From positions 806,001 to 870,000 of the forward strand of contig JAVTLE010000007.1 in NCBI GenBank assembly GCA_033439295.1: DNA of 64,000 nucleotides, read 5' to 3'. Both the position numbers and the translations under genes were made by a program. Source of the stretch: Deuterostichococcus epilithicus. Lineage: Eukaryota; Chlorophyta; Trebouxiophyceae; Prasiolales; Stichococcaceae. The stretch's first letter is position 1. The number at the start of each line of letters is the position of its first letter. The notes below the pieces were generated by a model. That model worked only from the letters and a program-made list of their open reading frames with translations, was not told the origin of the DNA and did not search any database. Below, piece after piece: positions 1 through 18,990 of this stretch.

Positions 1-157
1 CGCTTGTGGAGTTGCTGCCTTGTCCATGGCAGCACCCCTGATCAGTTGCTGTTGCATCGCTCCATAGCCGCCTCGTGCTTCCGGGTTCGACACTCAAACA
101 GAGTGCACGAGCTCAATTCGACCCTCTTGAGCAACAGCGTTCGTTCAGGCAGCCAAC

Positions 158-3100
158 ATGTCGCTGGGGTTCGGAGGCAAGTCGTCCGAATTGGCCACCT
201 ACTTCACGGAGGTGGCTGAACACTTTGCGACGCTGAAGGATCCGGAGGAGAAGGCCCTGCTTGCAGCCAACGCCGTGGAAGAGGTGCACAACCGGAGGTC
301 CATCGCTGCTTCCGCGTCGATCATGCGCCAGATTTCATGCCGCCTCAGAGGCAGACGCGGTTTGCCGCAGCCGCGAACACGGTGAAGACTACGCTTTCTT
401 GCTCCGCCTTGACTTCAATATGATCAGCCACAATATGACACCTGCACTGAACAGGCAGCAGGGCAGGAGCTGGAGGCGGCCACCAGCCCCGCGACGGCGT
501 TCACACTGGAGAAGCTGCTGGCAGCGGCCGACCTGCCAACGGTGCTGTCCTTCCTGCGCGCCGTGCTGGAGACGCAGGACGCCTTCGGCTCCCTCGCCAC
601 CAAGTGAGAAGCATTGCATGTGAACCGGCTTGTTCTTGGGGCAGCAACCGCGTGGCTGGTGAGCATCAGATGACCCGCTGCACAGCGACAATGTGCACAG
701 CCATCCCTTCGGTTTCGACTGCCATGGGGGTGCACTCAGGGAGGGGACAGTGCTCTACAACCGCGACTGAACCGCAGCTCACACTGCTGTGTGCAGCAAG
801 ACGGGGTCACACATCCTGGAGAAGGTGCTGCAGAAGCTGGGCGATGAGGCGCCGGGCGCTGACGCCGCAACACAGACGGCCGTCGAGCAGGTGCGCCTGG
901 GGAGCGAGCATCCTGCCGCCTGTCACACAGCGCCCGGCGACCGCCCTGCTTTTGCCTGCAACTTTTGCTCGGCATCCTCCTGCAGCCATCCGCCATGCTT
1001 CCAGTCCCCGGCCAGGGTGTTGAGCGCAACTGCACCTGATATCGGGTGCACGAGCTCGGCGCTCTTTCGCGTGTCCCATGCCATGCCATGACGCATGTGC
1101 AGATGCTGGGCCGGGTGTGCGCTGCGGTGGTGGACAACCTGGGGGACTGCATCACCAACCGCTGCGGCTCGCACGTGGCGCGGCGGCTGCTCAGCGTCGC
1201 CGCGGGCCGCCCCGTCGGTCCCGCCGCCGCCCGCAAGCAAAAGTCCGAGCTGTTCGACGACGAGGACGCCGACGCACCCGCGCAGCAGCCGCAGGTGTGG
1301 CGTCGGCAGCGGCTGGAGTCTTTCTGCGGCATTACTGCCTGTCAAATGGGCCTTGCGACACATTGCATGGCTGCGCATGCCTGCGAGCACTCCTGCGAGC
1401 CTCGCCATCAAGCGAGGCTGCTCAGTTTTCAGGTTCGTTTTCTTGCCGAGGGCTGCGCGGAGGTTGTGACATTGCCACGATGCTGCCGTAGGCTGCCGGC
1501 GGCAACGGGCAGAAGGCGGGACTGGCGGCACGGCTGGCGGCGCGGCCGGGCGTGGCCGAGGTGGCGCCGTTCCCCGGCGTCACCGCCACGCTGACGGCAG
1601 CGGTGTTGCACCCCGACAACGCGGCGCACATGGCGGACATGGCCTACCACACGCACGCGAGCCCCTGGCTGCAGGCGCTGGTGAAGGCCAACGCCGATGA
1701 CGGGTGCAAATCTTGGGCTCACGTCCAAACATTGTCTTGTCCAAAACGTTGACAAGTTGAATCCGAAACCACGGATCCTGGCGGCAGACGCTGGTCAAGG
1801 CGAGCGCTGACGATCTGCGTGCTCAGTTGAGGTTCAGGGGTGTCAAGATGTCGCTGAGAAGGACGGGACGCATATGTTGCACCCGCCGGCAAGTGCTGAA
1901 ATGGGTGAACGGGTCACCCAGCGTCCAAGAGGAGGAGGGTCACCTAGCATCCGAGTTGCACCCGGAGGGGGTCGTGCCTGCTCGGCACTGCTCCTGGCAA
2001 CACATGTACGATGGGCTTCATCACTTGTGGGCAGGGCCGCCCTGGAGCTGCTGGTGGCGTGCCTGCTGGGCGGGGCGGAGGCGGAGTCGCTGGCCGCCCT
2101 GCGGCCGCAGGCGGTGTACGACATGATGGAAGACCGCACCGGCAGCCATGTGCTGGAGGTGCGGAGCTGCACCCTTAGCCCGCACAGGAGTGATCAGTGG
2201 TCATTGCTCGCCAGAGGCCCCCCACACGACCCCTCGCAAGCCCCGCTCAAAATGTTCCACAGCAACCAGCATTAAAGCAGACCGTCGGTGCCTCCTCAAC
2301 TTTCTGTCAGGGCAGGTTGTTAAGGACAGGAGCTCCAGTCTCTTCAAGCACGAAGATGACTGTCATGCTTGGATCAGGGTTGGCAGTCATGTCGTCTGGG
2401 TTTTTGGCTGTCCGCGTAGCTTGCGGATATTTGCGCAGGCGGTGCTCGCTCGCCGGCGCCCATCATCCCCAAAACCTGTTGAAACCGCTTGCATGCAGGC
2501 GGTGCTGGCAGCGGCGCCGGACGAGCTGTACGGCCGCTTGTGGGGCTTCTTCGCCGGCAACCTGCTGACGCTGGCGATGCAGCCCATCGCCAACTTCGTG
2601 GTGCAGGCCGCGCTGTCGGCCGCCCGCACCGGCGACCAGGTGCGTCCTGTGGCGTATAGGAGCGCGGGTCACAGCACTGCATGAAATTCTCCGACTCTTC
2701 CTCTCGGCCTGCTACCACCTCTTGATGCAGCTGTTGAAACAGCTTTGATGCAGCTGTTGAAACAGCTTCTAGCACAATCTTGCGCAGGTATTGTTGGGTA
2801 TTTTGTCCAAATGCTGTGCCAGACCAGGCTTGCGCATGAGCCTCAATTTTTAGCAGGACAGTGCCAAGGGCCAGGGGTATGTCCCTGGAAGCCGTGTCAT
2901 GACAGATCTGCCAACGGCTGCAGATTAAGGCGGCGCTGGCGGAGCTGGGCGACAGCTTCGATCAGCTGCTGTCGCGGCGGCGGGCCGGCGTCGTGGCGGC
3001 GCTGCTAGCGGCGGCCGGGCGGCTTGGCGCCGGGCAGTCGGAGGCGTGCCGCGCGCTGTCGCGCGGGCTGACCGCCCTGCCCGCCGCCGGCGTCGAGCGC

Positions 3101-5738
3101 CGCGGCCTAGCGGTGCGTGCGCTCGATCCTAAGCACACACAGCACGGCACGGCAGCTGCTGGCCGTCCTGTTTACGGTGGCGCGCGGTGCTGCATCCAGG
3201 GCGCTGGGCATGCACGTGCGGCCTGCGCGTGAGGCTCCTGGAGACTCACGCTCAGGTGCTTTTCGTGCTGCCCGCCGTCCTGGATGGTCGGGTGCCGACG
3301 ATGCGCATGGAGGCGTGCAGTGCCAGGGAACCCACTGTCAGCTGTTGACGCGTCGCTTGGCAGGAACCACTCACCACACAGCGCCCGAAGTCCGTGCTTG
3401 CGCACTCACAACAGGCGGCAAAGCCTGTGCCTGCGCGCGTTCACATGTGCCTGCGCGCGTTCCCAGGTGGCGCTGATGACGCTGGACGGCGCCGGGCAGC
3501 TGGGTGGCGACGCGCCGGGCGAGGTGGTCCCCGCAAAGCACAGGGCGCGGCTGTCGGCGCCCGGCTGCGCGATGCTCGCCCTGCTGCTGCGCTTCCCCCT
3601 GGTGCGTGCACAGCGTCGATCATTTCCCATGTGTCGCCTGTCTGTGAGGCCATTCTCATCGCACTGCAACGCACAAGCCTCTGGTTGCGAGGCTGATTGT
3701 TTTGGGACCGGAAATGTCACAATGCTTTGTGTTGGACCAGGTATTGGCGAGTCCTGACTGAAAGGGTGCCCCCGAAACTCCAGATCGCACTGAACGTGGT
3801 ACGGTCCTGAACATGATGCTGGACGTGATGCAGGACGCGAGCCAGAAGTTCACGAAAGCGGTTGCGCTGCTGACGCCCGCCGACGCCGCGGCTGTGGGCA
3901 TCGACCCCGGAGGCACCCGCGTCCTGGAGGTGCGGCGTGTATCACGAACTGCAGTGTGCCTGCAGGCTCACCTAGCGAACTCGGTCACATTGCTACGACC
4001 CCGCCTCCAGATGCCTACAACAAGCGTACATTGTAGAGCAGTGCCGGGAGGCAGAGACGGAACAATAGGCTCAGCACTGGCACTGGCGGCCAGACAGCCA
4101 TGCGTCCGCCTGTGTCACCGCGCGGTTGTCCGATCAGGAGGGTTCCTCTGTGCGCAGGCGTTCATACAGGGGCACGCCTCCAGCAAGCAGAAAAAGGCGC
4201 TGGTGCGCGCGCTGGCCGGCAGCTGGGCGGCAGTCGCGGGCGAGTTTGGCGGCAGCCACCTGGTCGAGAAGTGCTTCGACTTTGCGGTGCGTCTTTCGGC
4301 ACATTGCACGTGCAGGCTTCCTTTGAAGGTTTACTCTTCGTAGAGAGCTGTCAGAGCTGGTGCTCTGCAGAGGGAGCAGCCTGCACCACTTGCTGCCTGG
4401 CCTTCTGCCTGAACACGTCCAAGGCCGGCCAGCTCACCATCCTGCTTCGGCCTTGACGGTGAGGCATGCTGTGTGGGTGACGCCTCCAGGCAGGGCTGCC
4501 GGGCAGGCCGCACCCGGGCATGCCACACCTCCCGTCCCGGGCATGCCACATCTCGCCAGCACGCCTCATCAGCTGTCTGCCCCGTGTCACAGCCGCCTCT
4601 CTGTACAATGAATCTGCATGGTCAAGCAGCAGCACCCGACCCTGTGGTGCCACAATCCCAAATCTCCAATTCGCTGCAGGGTGTGGCGGACAGGGAGGCC
4701 ATCGTACAGGAGTTGGTGATCGCGCGCCGCGCCCTGTACGCCTCGCCCCGCGGCACCGCAGTGCGCCGCTCGCACACTACATCTCTCCTGTCACGTCTCT
4801 CCTGCTGCTCGGCGCCGGAACCGGGTCTCAAGGCGATGCTCCGCCACGGCGCCGCCTCTGCTGGAGGCAGGCTGTGGCGCGGGTTTTTCGCAAATTGCGG
4901 TTGCTCGCGTCAATTGGCGCCGCTCGGCCTGGGCTACCTGCTCCTGCTATGACAGCATCATGCTCCACATGTAGCAAAGTCACTCTCTCCCACGCTGCAT
5001 TGCGAACATATCGCAGGTGCTGCGACACACCGGCGCGGATGTCTATGCGCGCTCGCCGGCGGAGTGGCGGCAGCGCTCCGCCACGGCGGCCGCTGTGCGC
5101 AGCGACTTTGCAGCGATGCTGGGCGACGCGCCGGCGCAGCCGCGTGGTGGCGGCGGCGGCGGCGCCGGTGCTGCTGCTCCCGAGGGTGCAGAGGACGGAG
5201 CAGCTGGCGGCGCTGCAGGCGCGGAGCAGGAAGACAGCAGACACGGGAAGAAGGCGAAGAAGCGGGCGGCAGCGGCCGAGGAGGCTGCCGCAGCGGAGCA
5301 GGAGGCCGCAGGCCCGTCTGCAGGAGAGAAACCGAAGAAGGCGAGGGTCCCTTCCTCTGTTGTCTCGCCAGTGACTGGTCCTGCAGCTCACGCTCCTGAG
5401 CCCCACCTGGAGGACGTCGCACTGCGGCAACGTCAATAAGATCGTCCCTGGTCGTCAACGAGTAGCTGTTTGCTGGAACACTGAACCGCGATGCTCGATG
5501 GGCACAGAAGAAAAAACGCCGAGAAGCAGAGGAGGAAGGGGAGGAGGCGGGCAATCTGCCAGTCAAGGCAACAGGCGGAGAAGAAAAAATCAAGCGGAAA
5601 AAGCAGAAGCCTGTCGACAGCGGCACAGGGGTGCAGAAGCTTACAAAGAAGAAGGGCAAGTCTGGGCATGCTGCAGAGCCAGGCAGGACGCTGGGCGGCC
5701 AGCGGACGAGCGACATGATGCAGCTGCTTGTTGGATGA
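158..5738 (+). CDS. NOP9: NOP9/APUM23-type pumilio-repeat nucleolar protein
   Basis: Nop9 family proteins (APUM23 in plants) bind pre-rRNA in the nucleolus and help mature the small ribosomal subunit. Fourteen exons can be joined: 158-283, 455-603, 797-890, 1103-1294, 1492-1703, 2035-2158, 2499-2639, 2924-3112, 3467-about 3605, 3784-3929, 4158-4286, 4680-4760, 5017-5346, 5508-5738. Phases agree throughout, giving about 760 aa, close to the plant protein. The N-terminus (SSELATYFTEVAEHF) matches the family start. PUF repeat signatures include NKTGSHILEKVL (about residue 92), NRCGSHVARRLL, DRTGSHVLE, GGSHLVEKCFDFA. The last two exons form an Ala/Gly linker and a Lys/Glu-rich tail (KPKKAR joined to KKKRREAEEE), typical of nucleolar targeting. 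The donor of exon 9 is the least certain. Family seen from sequence; function from known homologues. Confidence 0.88.
1664..1815 (+). repeat. Degenerate duplication of an exon 3' edge into its intron (NOP9)
   Basis: The last 39 bases of NOP9 exon 5 (1664-1702, encoding WLQALVKANADD) recur in the following intron at 1777-1815 with roughly three quarters identity. The intronic copy reads as a related but altered peptide and is not needed for the gene model. Confidence 0.55.
2722..2767. repeat. Perfect 23-bp tandem repeat, two copies
   Basis: The 23-bp unit TTGATGCAGCTGTTGAAACAGCT occurs at 2722-2744 and again at 2745-2767 with no mismatch. It lies in the intron between the seventh and eighth exons of the NOP9 gene. 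No function is evident. Confidence 0.85.
3426..3462. repeat. 17-bp direct repeat beside a splice acceptor
   Basis: TGTGCCTGCGCGCGTTC occurs at 3426-3442 and 3446-3462. The second copy runs into the acceptor CCCAG used by NOP9 exon 9 at 3467, so the polypyrimidine side of the acceptor appears duplicated. Confidence 0.6.
4513..4550. repeat. Short direct repeat in NOP9 intron
   Basis: CCCGGGCATGCCACA is present at 4513-4527 and 4536-4550, a 23-bp period. It is a simple intronic tandem duplication with no visible coding or regulatory role. Confidence 0.6.
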
Positions 5739-7238
5739 GGCCGAACAGTCAAAGAACACCTTCCGGTTATAATACGGCTATGGATGCAAACGAAAACGCA
5801 GCAAGCCATCACTTGTCGATTGCTTTATGTTCACGCCCCACCCTCTGACTTCACATTCGCATCCTCCTCCGCACAACGCCTGCACTACCCTGTTATAACT
5901 CCCTCTCCTAGGCAGTGCTCCTGAACGAATGAAATCAGCAGCAAGAAACCACAACAAAAGCTATTCTGCAGAGGGGTTCGCCGAGCAGTTCCAGCACTAC
6001 ATAACGGATTCAGTTTTGTTCAAACACCGAAGCCAAATACGGAGGGGGCAGCGCCCTAGCTGCAAGCGACCGACTATCGCCTGTTGTTTACCCGGCTGTC
6101 CTCCGCTGGTGAGCGCGCACTACAGGAAGGCGTCGTCCAGCACCAGGAAGCTCTCGAAATGCGAGATGTGTCTGTAAATTATGCAATGAGGGTGGGCTCA
6201 GCAGGCGGCGATGCCATAAACGGTCCAAGTGCATTAGTGGCAATCACAAACCACCCCACGGTGTACCGTCATCTCCAAAGATGCAAGAATGCAGCACTCA
6301 CTCCTTGGGGAGCCAAGACGATTGCTTCAGCCATGCTGATATGCCGTGCGCAGCACTGCTAGTTGACTCCTTCGGCAGCACAGCTGGGCCAGTCTGCTTG
6401 GGGCTGGCCGGCTTTGCGACGCCGGCCTTGGTCGCCTGTGCGAGCCATGAAAAGTTCAGCCAGCATTGTGGAGCTTGCGAGACAGTAGTTGACAGTTTGA
6501 ACCTTCTATAGGTTCCACGGGTGTGAGACGCAACAAAGAGACGTAAGATTCATAGCCTATGTGGTTGCGATGTGCACGCAACGATGCAGCAGGCGACAGG
6601 GACAAACAGGAGTCAAAAAGAGTCAAAACCTGCACCTTACTCTCAACGGGCAGACCCATCGTCGTTCCTCAGGGAGTGGGCCCAATCACCGCGCTGCCTG
6701 GTCTAGATGTGCTGACGCCGCTGGTCTAAGCAAACTCCAATGCTCCCATCCCACAACGCGCTTGTCATTGCCCAATACGCGCTTGTCAGCGTCGTCAAGG
6801 ACCTGCTGCCTCGTGGCAGCTACTAGCAGCTAATCTCATGTTACGCGCAAACGCGGGAGCTAGCAAAGGCGCGGGAAGGAAGAACCCCCGCTCTCGTCAT
6901 GAATAACACAGCTGATTGCCAGATGCCATCTGAGCTGATCGACTGGGCCACTCGGCGCTCAGCATTGGTCCGAGTGGCTGATGAAGCTCGGCTGACCTCT
7001 GCGATTGGAGTCCCCCATGACTGCGTCATGGGCGCGCCCGACGGCTCGGACTCCCGCAGATAGACGCGGTTGCACCGTTTGAAATGATCTTTCCCTCTGC
7101 GTTCTCAGCAGTGCGGCATATCACCAGAGCCGATCTTCTTACCAGCATGCTTCAGGAAGCTGTGCATGCAGCATCCAGCCCGCACGCCACTATGTATGCC
7201 AATGCTGTACCCGTCATGTGAGGCCGGCCTACAGCCCC
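5739..7238. other. Intergenic: NOP9 3' UTR and kinase 5' region
   Basis: About 1.5 kb without a convincing gene. Base composition is clearly less GC-rich than the flanking exons, and open frames lack the strong third-position GC bias seen in real exons here. The first ~440 bases probably hold the NOP9 3' UTR. A short direct repeat (ACGCGCTTGTCA, about 6757 and 6777) is present. The rest should contain the promoter and 5' UTR of the kinase gene; no TATA box can be named with confidence. Confidence 0.5.
6173..6177 (+). promoter_or_regulatory. TGTAA poly(A) signal candidate for NOP9
   Basis: TGTAA, the common green-algal polyadenylation signal, lies 435 bases after the NOP9 stop. It is the first good match on this strand within a plausible 3' UTR distance. 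A five-base match can occur by chance. Confidence 0.35.
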
Positions 7239-15801
<8,563 letters not shown>

Positions 15802-16236
15802 CAGTGGTTGGACGAGGTCGCACTGCGTCGTGGCTGCATGGTCATTGCTCATTGCAAGGGGTTACTCTGCCGCGTCGTGGCTGCGAGGGTATCACAGCGG
15901 CGGATGGATGTGATCAGGCATAGCATATGTTGCACATTTTTTACACGGATATCCGGTTCCACGTACCTGCTAGAGCTTGGTCTGCTGTTCTGATCAAACG
16001 TGTTGAGCTTACCTGCAGAACATCCTGTCTAAGCACTTTCGTTGCTGTCAGGCGCTTGCAGCACTCTTGCCTCTCCACACAGATCTCTCGTTCAGCAGTG
16101 TCATCAGGAGGGAACAACGCAACCTCTTCTGTAAGAAGCAGTATAGGATTGATAACACCGCTCCGCCCGCTAGGTATTCACTCTCATCAGCGGCTTGGCA
16201 GAGTTGTCTATCCGACCAGCCTCAGGTGCTGCTGCA
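15802..16236. other. Convergent intergenic region
   Basis: This stretch separates the 3' ends of the plus-strand kinase gene and the minus-strand uncharacterised gene. No exon-like reading frame is seen. It should contain both 3' UTRs; a TGTAA at 16130-16134 serves the plus strand. Confidence 0.5.
16130..16134 (+). promoter_or_regulatory. TGTAA poly(A) signal candidate for the kinase gene
   Basis: TGTAA occurs about 330 bases after the kinase stop codon and upstream of the converging gene. Support is position and motif only. Confidence 0.35.
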
Positions 16237-18007
16237 TCACCGACTCAACAGCCAGTTCCCCAGTGCTGCAGCGGCGAGCAGCTGCCGCACGGCAAGCACC
16301 TCCTTGCGGCAGCTGCTCAGCGCCGGGTGTGTCAGCACGAGTGCCTGCCAGCCAGCTAGCAGGGCCACGCCGCCCGGCTTTGACCTCCCTGCCGCCACGG
16401 CCTGCTCCTCATGCCGCTGCTTCAGGCGCAGCGCAGATTCCCCAGCTGAAGCCAGTGCCGCTTGCAGATTTGCCAGCCCGCCGGCCAGGGTTGCACCGCA
16501 CGGCGCACGCGTGCGCACGCGCACGCGTTCCGCACGCGTGCGCACGGCCGCACGGCTGTGAGCACTGCCGTGCGCACGTTGTCAGACGCTGTCAGACAGT
16601 GATGTAATCCAGCTAGACAACAGTTGCCGGCATGCTACTGCAGCTGCAAATGAGACGCAACCGCACATCACCGCCGTGTAACATGTTGCATACATCATCT
16701 CAGCGCATAAGATATATGTGCAGTGAGGTTGTATGCATTGTTCAGCCTGTTATGGCCCAGCGCAGCCTGTTTCTTCATTCCCCTGGGGGATTAACACAAG
16801 CAGCCGTGCGAAAGTGCCGTTCCCTGCCGTGCGACGTGCGCACGCGGTGCGCACGCGTGCGCACGGCCGCACGTCAGTGTAAAGTGACGTGCGGTGCAAC
16901 CCTGCCGCCGGCCCTGAAGCCGGCCGCGGCCACAAATGCTGACGCCGTCGCGTCCCTCTCCGCGCCGCATCTAGCGCGGAAGCCGCCCCACAGCCGCGTC
17001 TGCAGCCAGTGCGTCACCGCGGCTGCCGCGACAACGGCGGCGCAGTCCTCCGCGGGCCGCATGTCGTCGTTGCCAGAGGCGTCGGCCGCCACGCAGCCGG
17101 GCTCGTGCAGGCCGCCGGCGGCCAGCAGGCTGTCTGCTGCGGGACAGACGACCGCCCGCAGCAGCAGCTCCTCGGCCTCATGCTGCCCCAGAATGCCGGC
17201 GGCCTCTCTTGCGAACGCGCTGGCCAGCATTTTGCCGCTGTCGTGCAGCATGCAGAAACGCACGAATCGGGACGACACCGCCATGTCACCGGCGGAAAGG
17301 CGGCCAAGCCACCGCTGGAAATGCCGTCGCTGGGCCTGCCGCCGTCGGCATACGTCAGCAACTCCCGGTCTTGTCTCGGCGCGGCGGCCGGGGACTTTGC
17401 GGAGGGGCCAGCGGCGGTTGCACTGGACTGCAGGTGCCTTGTGGCCGTGGCAATCCTGGCGTGCATGCCCGCGGCCAGCCGGGCCGTCTCCAGGTCCTGG
17501 CCGTTCTGATGCCGCCGCGTCACCCTTACGCTTCCTGCACAATTCGACTCTACTAGACCGGAGCGACAATTGTTGCCAACCTTGCAGTCATGCGGCCACA
17601 CGTTTGCATTTGCCAACAGCACCTGAGCGATCTCTCTGCATGATGCAGTGCATCAGCTTGCGCGGTGCCAAAGCGTAACAAGCAGAACAGTACCCACGCA
17701 AATGCATGGACGCTCACATTTGCACGAAGCTCAGGCGGCCCAGCATGTAAATGAGGCGCGCCGTCAGCGGCGGCATGTTGACGATGCGCCGCCCACCCAG
17801 CGCCGCCATATGGGCCGGCGCCAGCGGCTTGATCACTAGCGATGCGATGCAGATGATGTCGTGCCAGCGCGACAGCAGCATCGCCAGGCGGATGGGCCCC
17901 GTCAGCTGCGCTTGCAGCCAAGCCGCACCGTCCAGCACCAACAGCAGCTGCCACCGCAGGTTGCCCGACGCCCGGTGGGATGCAGCCAGCGATGCTGGAA
18001 AGCTCAT
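16237..18007 (-). CDS. Uncharacterised protein, coding region interrupted by a MITE and an apparent frameshift
   Basis: Family not recognised. The first exon (18007-17726) encodes MSFPASLAASHRAS followed by hydrophobic stretches (LRWQLLLVLDGAAWL, WHDIICIASLVI), suggesting membrane association. It joins in phase to an exon beginning about 17508 (NGQDLETARLAAG). Strong coding bias then continues in a different frame from about 17330 (RWLGRLSAGDMAVSSRF) to 16905, with no usable intron between, so a 1-base shift or sequence error is inferred. The frame ends GFRAGG at the border of a 419-bp element and resumes after it as GLANLQAALASAGESALRLK, ending at the stop at 16237. Reading straight into the element gives an early stop at 16874. 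Either this is a disrupted allele or pseudogene, or the element is removed at RNA level by a route I cannot see. Confidence 0.5.
16478..16485. repeat. Left target-site duplication, CCGCCGGC
   Basis: The eight bases CCGCCGGC directly precede the left inverted repeat and are identical to the eight bases that follow the right inverted repeat. Eight-bp duplications are characteristic of hAT-superfamily insertions. Confidence 0.85.
16486..16904. mobile_element. Non-autonomous hAT-like element (MITE), 419 bp
   Basis: The element begins with CAGGGTTGCACCGCACG (16486-16502) and ends with its exact reverse complement (16888-16904): 17-bp perfect terminal inverted repeats. It is flanked by a perfect 8-bp direct duplication, CCGCCGGC. 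The CAGGG terminus plus 8-bp duplication are hallmarks of hAT transposons. There is no transposase frame, so it is non-autonomous. Inside each end lie GC-alternating blocks (repeats of ACGCGTGCGCAC), including a 24-bp sequence shared by both sides near 16531-16554 and 16850-16873, possibly subterminal transposase-binding repeats and potentially Z-DNA-forming. Removing the element and one duplication restores an open minus-strand frame, so insertion was into coding sequence. Superfamily assignment is inferred from termini only. Confidence 0.85.
16905..16912. repeat. Right target-site duplication, CCGCCGGC
   Basis: This is the second copy of the 8-bp duplication, immediately after the right inverted repeat. 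Its perfect identity to the left copy points to a fairly recent insertion, though eight bases give little power to date it. Confidence 0.85.
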
Positions 18008-18990
18008 GTGGTCCGGAACTCGAATGCTGTTGCTGCGATACTGTGGAAGAACTGGGCGCGAAGTTATCAGAGAACGCGATCACGGCATGTCTGGAGCGAG
18101 TTGAATGAATAAGAGGAGTGAAATTTTCTAGGCCGGCACCGCAACATGCAAGACCGTCACGGAGCATGCATTCAGCTCAGTCCAGCTCAGTCCAGAAAGG
18201 AACTTGCAGAGAACATATCAATGTGTGAACGTTGTAGAGTCGCACCGGTGGTGCACTCGGTCGCACGTCGCTATGTTGGCGACGTCGTCGTTGTTCCTCC
18301 CTCTACTTGAAAGATCTGCTCAACATCACGCGTCGGACGATGGTGATGGCCACTGATCCGACGATATAAAATAAAGGCCTTGACTTCATTGAGCTGATAC
18401 CCCCGTGCAGCAGTGCCGCGGCCGGCGCTGCGGACCGGCCGAGCCGACAGATGCGCTGGTGAGAGCCGACGGATCAGTCTGCGGGATTCACATTGCGTTT
18501 CAGTGCTGATTTGATGCTTGTTAATCAAAGGCTGAAACAATCTGAAACAACCTATGTGCGGCGGGCTTGTATGATACGACGCTGAGCACTGCGCAAGCTG
18601 AAGCGCGGTCCTGCTGAGAATCCCAATTCGGATGTTGAACCCCCTCGCACGCAGCCCAGGGGGTAGGCATGGAGACTGAGTCATGTCGCTTGTTGCACCT
18701 TGCAGTCCGGTCAGGTGAAAAATCAAGCACCTCAAATCAAGCACCCTAAAGAACAAGAGATCTGTCAGCTGAACCAGCATGAGCCATTGGCGCCTGGTTA
18801 ACCATTCACTGCGCAACCGGCGGCATGCTCGAGCCTGATGCAGCGCCGGCGCCCTGGCATGCTCACTCTGCGTGCAGCCTTGATTAAGGGCCGTCTCATT
18901 CGTGTATTTGGGAGCAAAATACCCCCAGCCTTACGCTTCCCCAGTCTCGTCAAGTTTACGGCCTGCCGCCCGTGGTCCCGATGCCGAGCA
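18008..18990. other. Intergenic region on the minus-strand gene side
   Basis: Nearly 1 kb between the 3' end of the NDUFA5 gene and the presumed start of the uncharacterised gene. Open frames here lack exon-like codon bias. An AT-rich GATATAAAATAAAGG at about 18360 is the only TATA-like stretch, but it is more than 350 bases from the presumed start, so additional 5' exons of the uncharacterised gene cannot be excluded. Confidence 0.4.

Noticed and set aside
16486-16904. Ordinary spliceosomal intron in the minus-strand gene
   Set aside because: Perfect 17-bp inverted ends and an 8-bp flanking duplication explain the segment as a transposon, and no frame-restoring GT-AG pair was found.
18271-18816. 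181-codon minus-strand frame as a gene
   Set aside because: Codon use is not biased toward GC-ending codons as in real exons here, and no domain or splice linkage was found.
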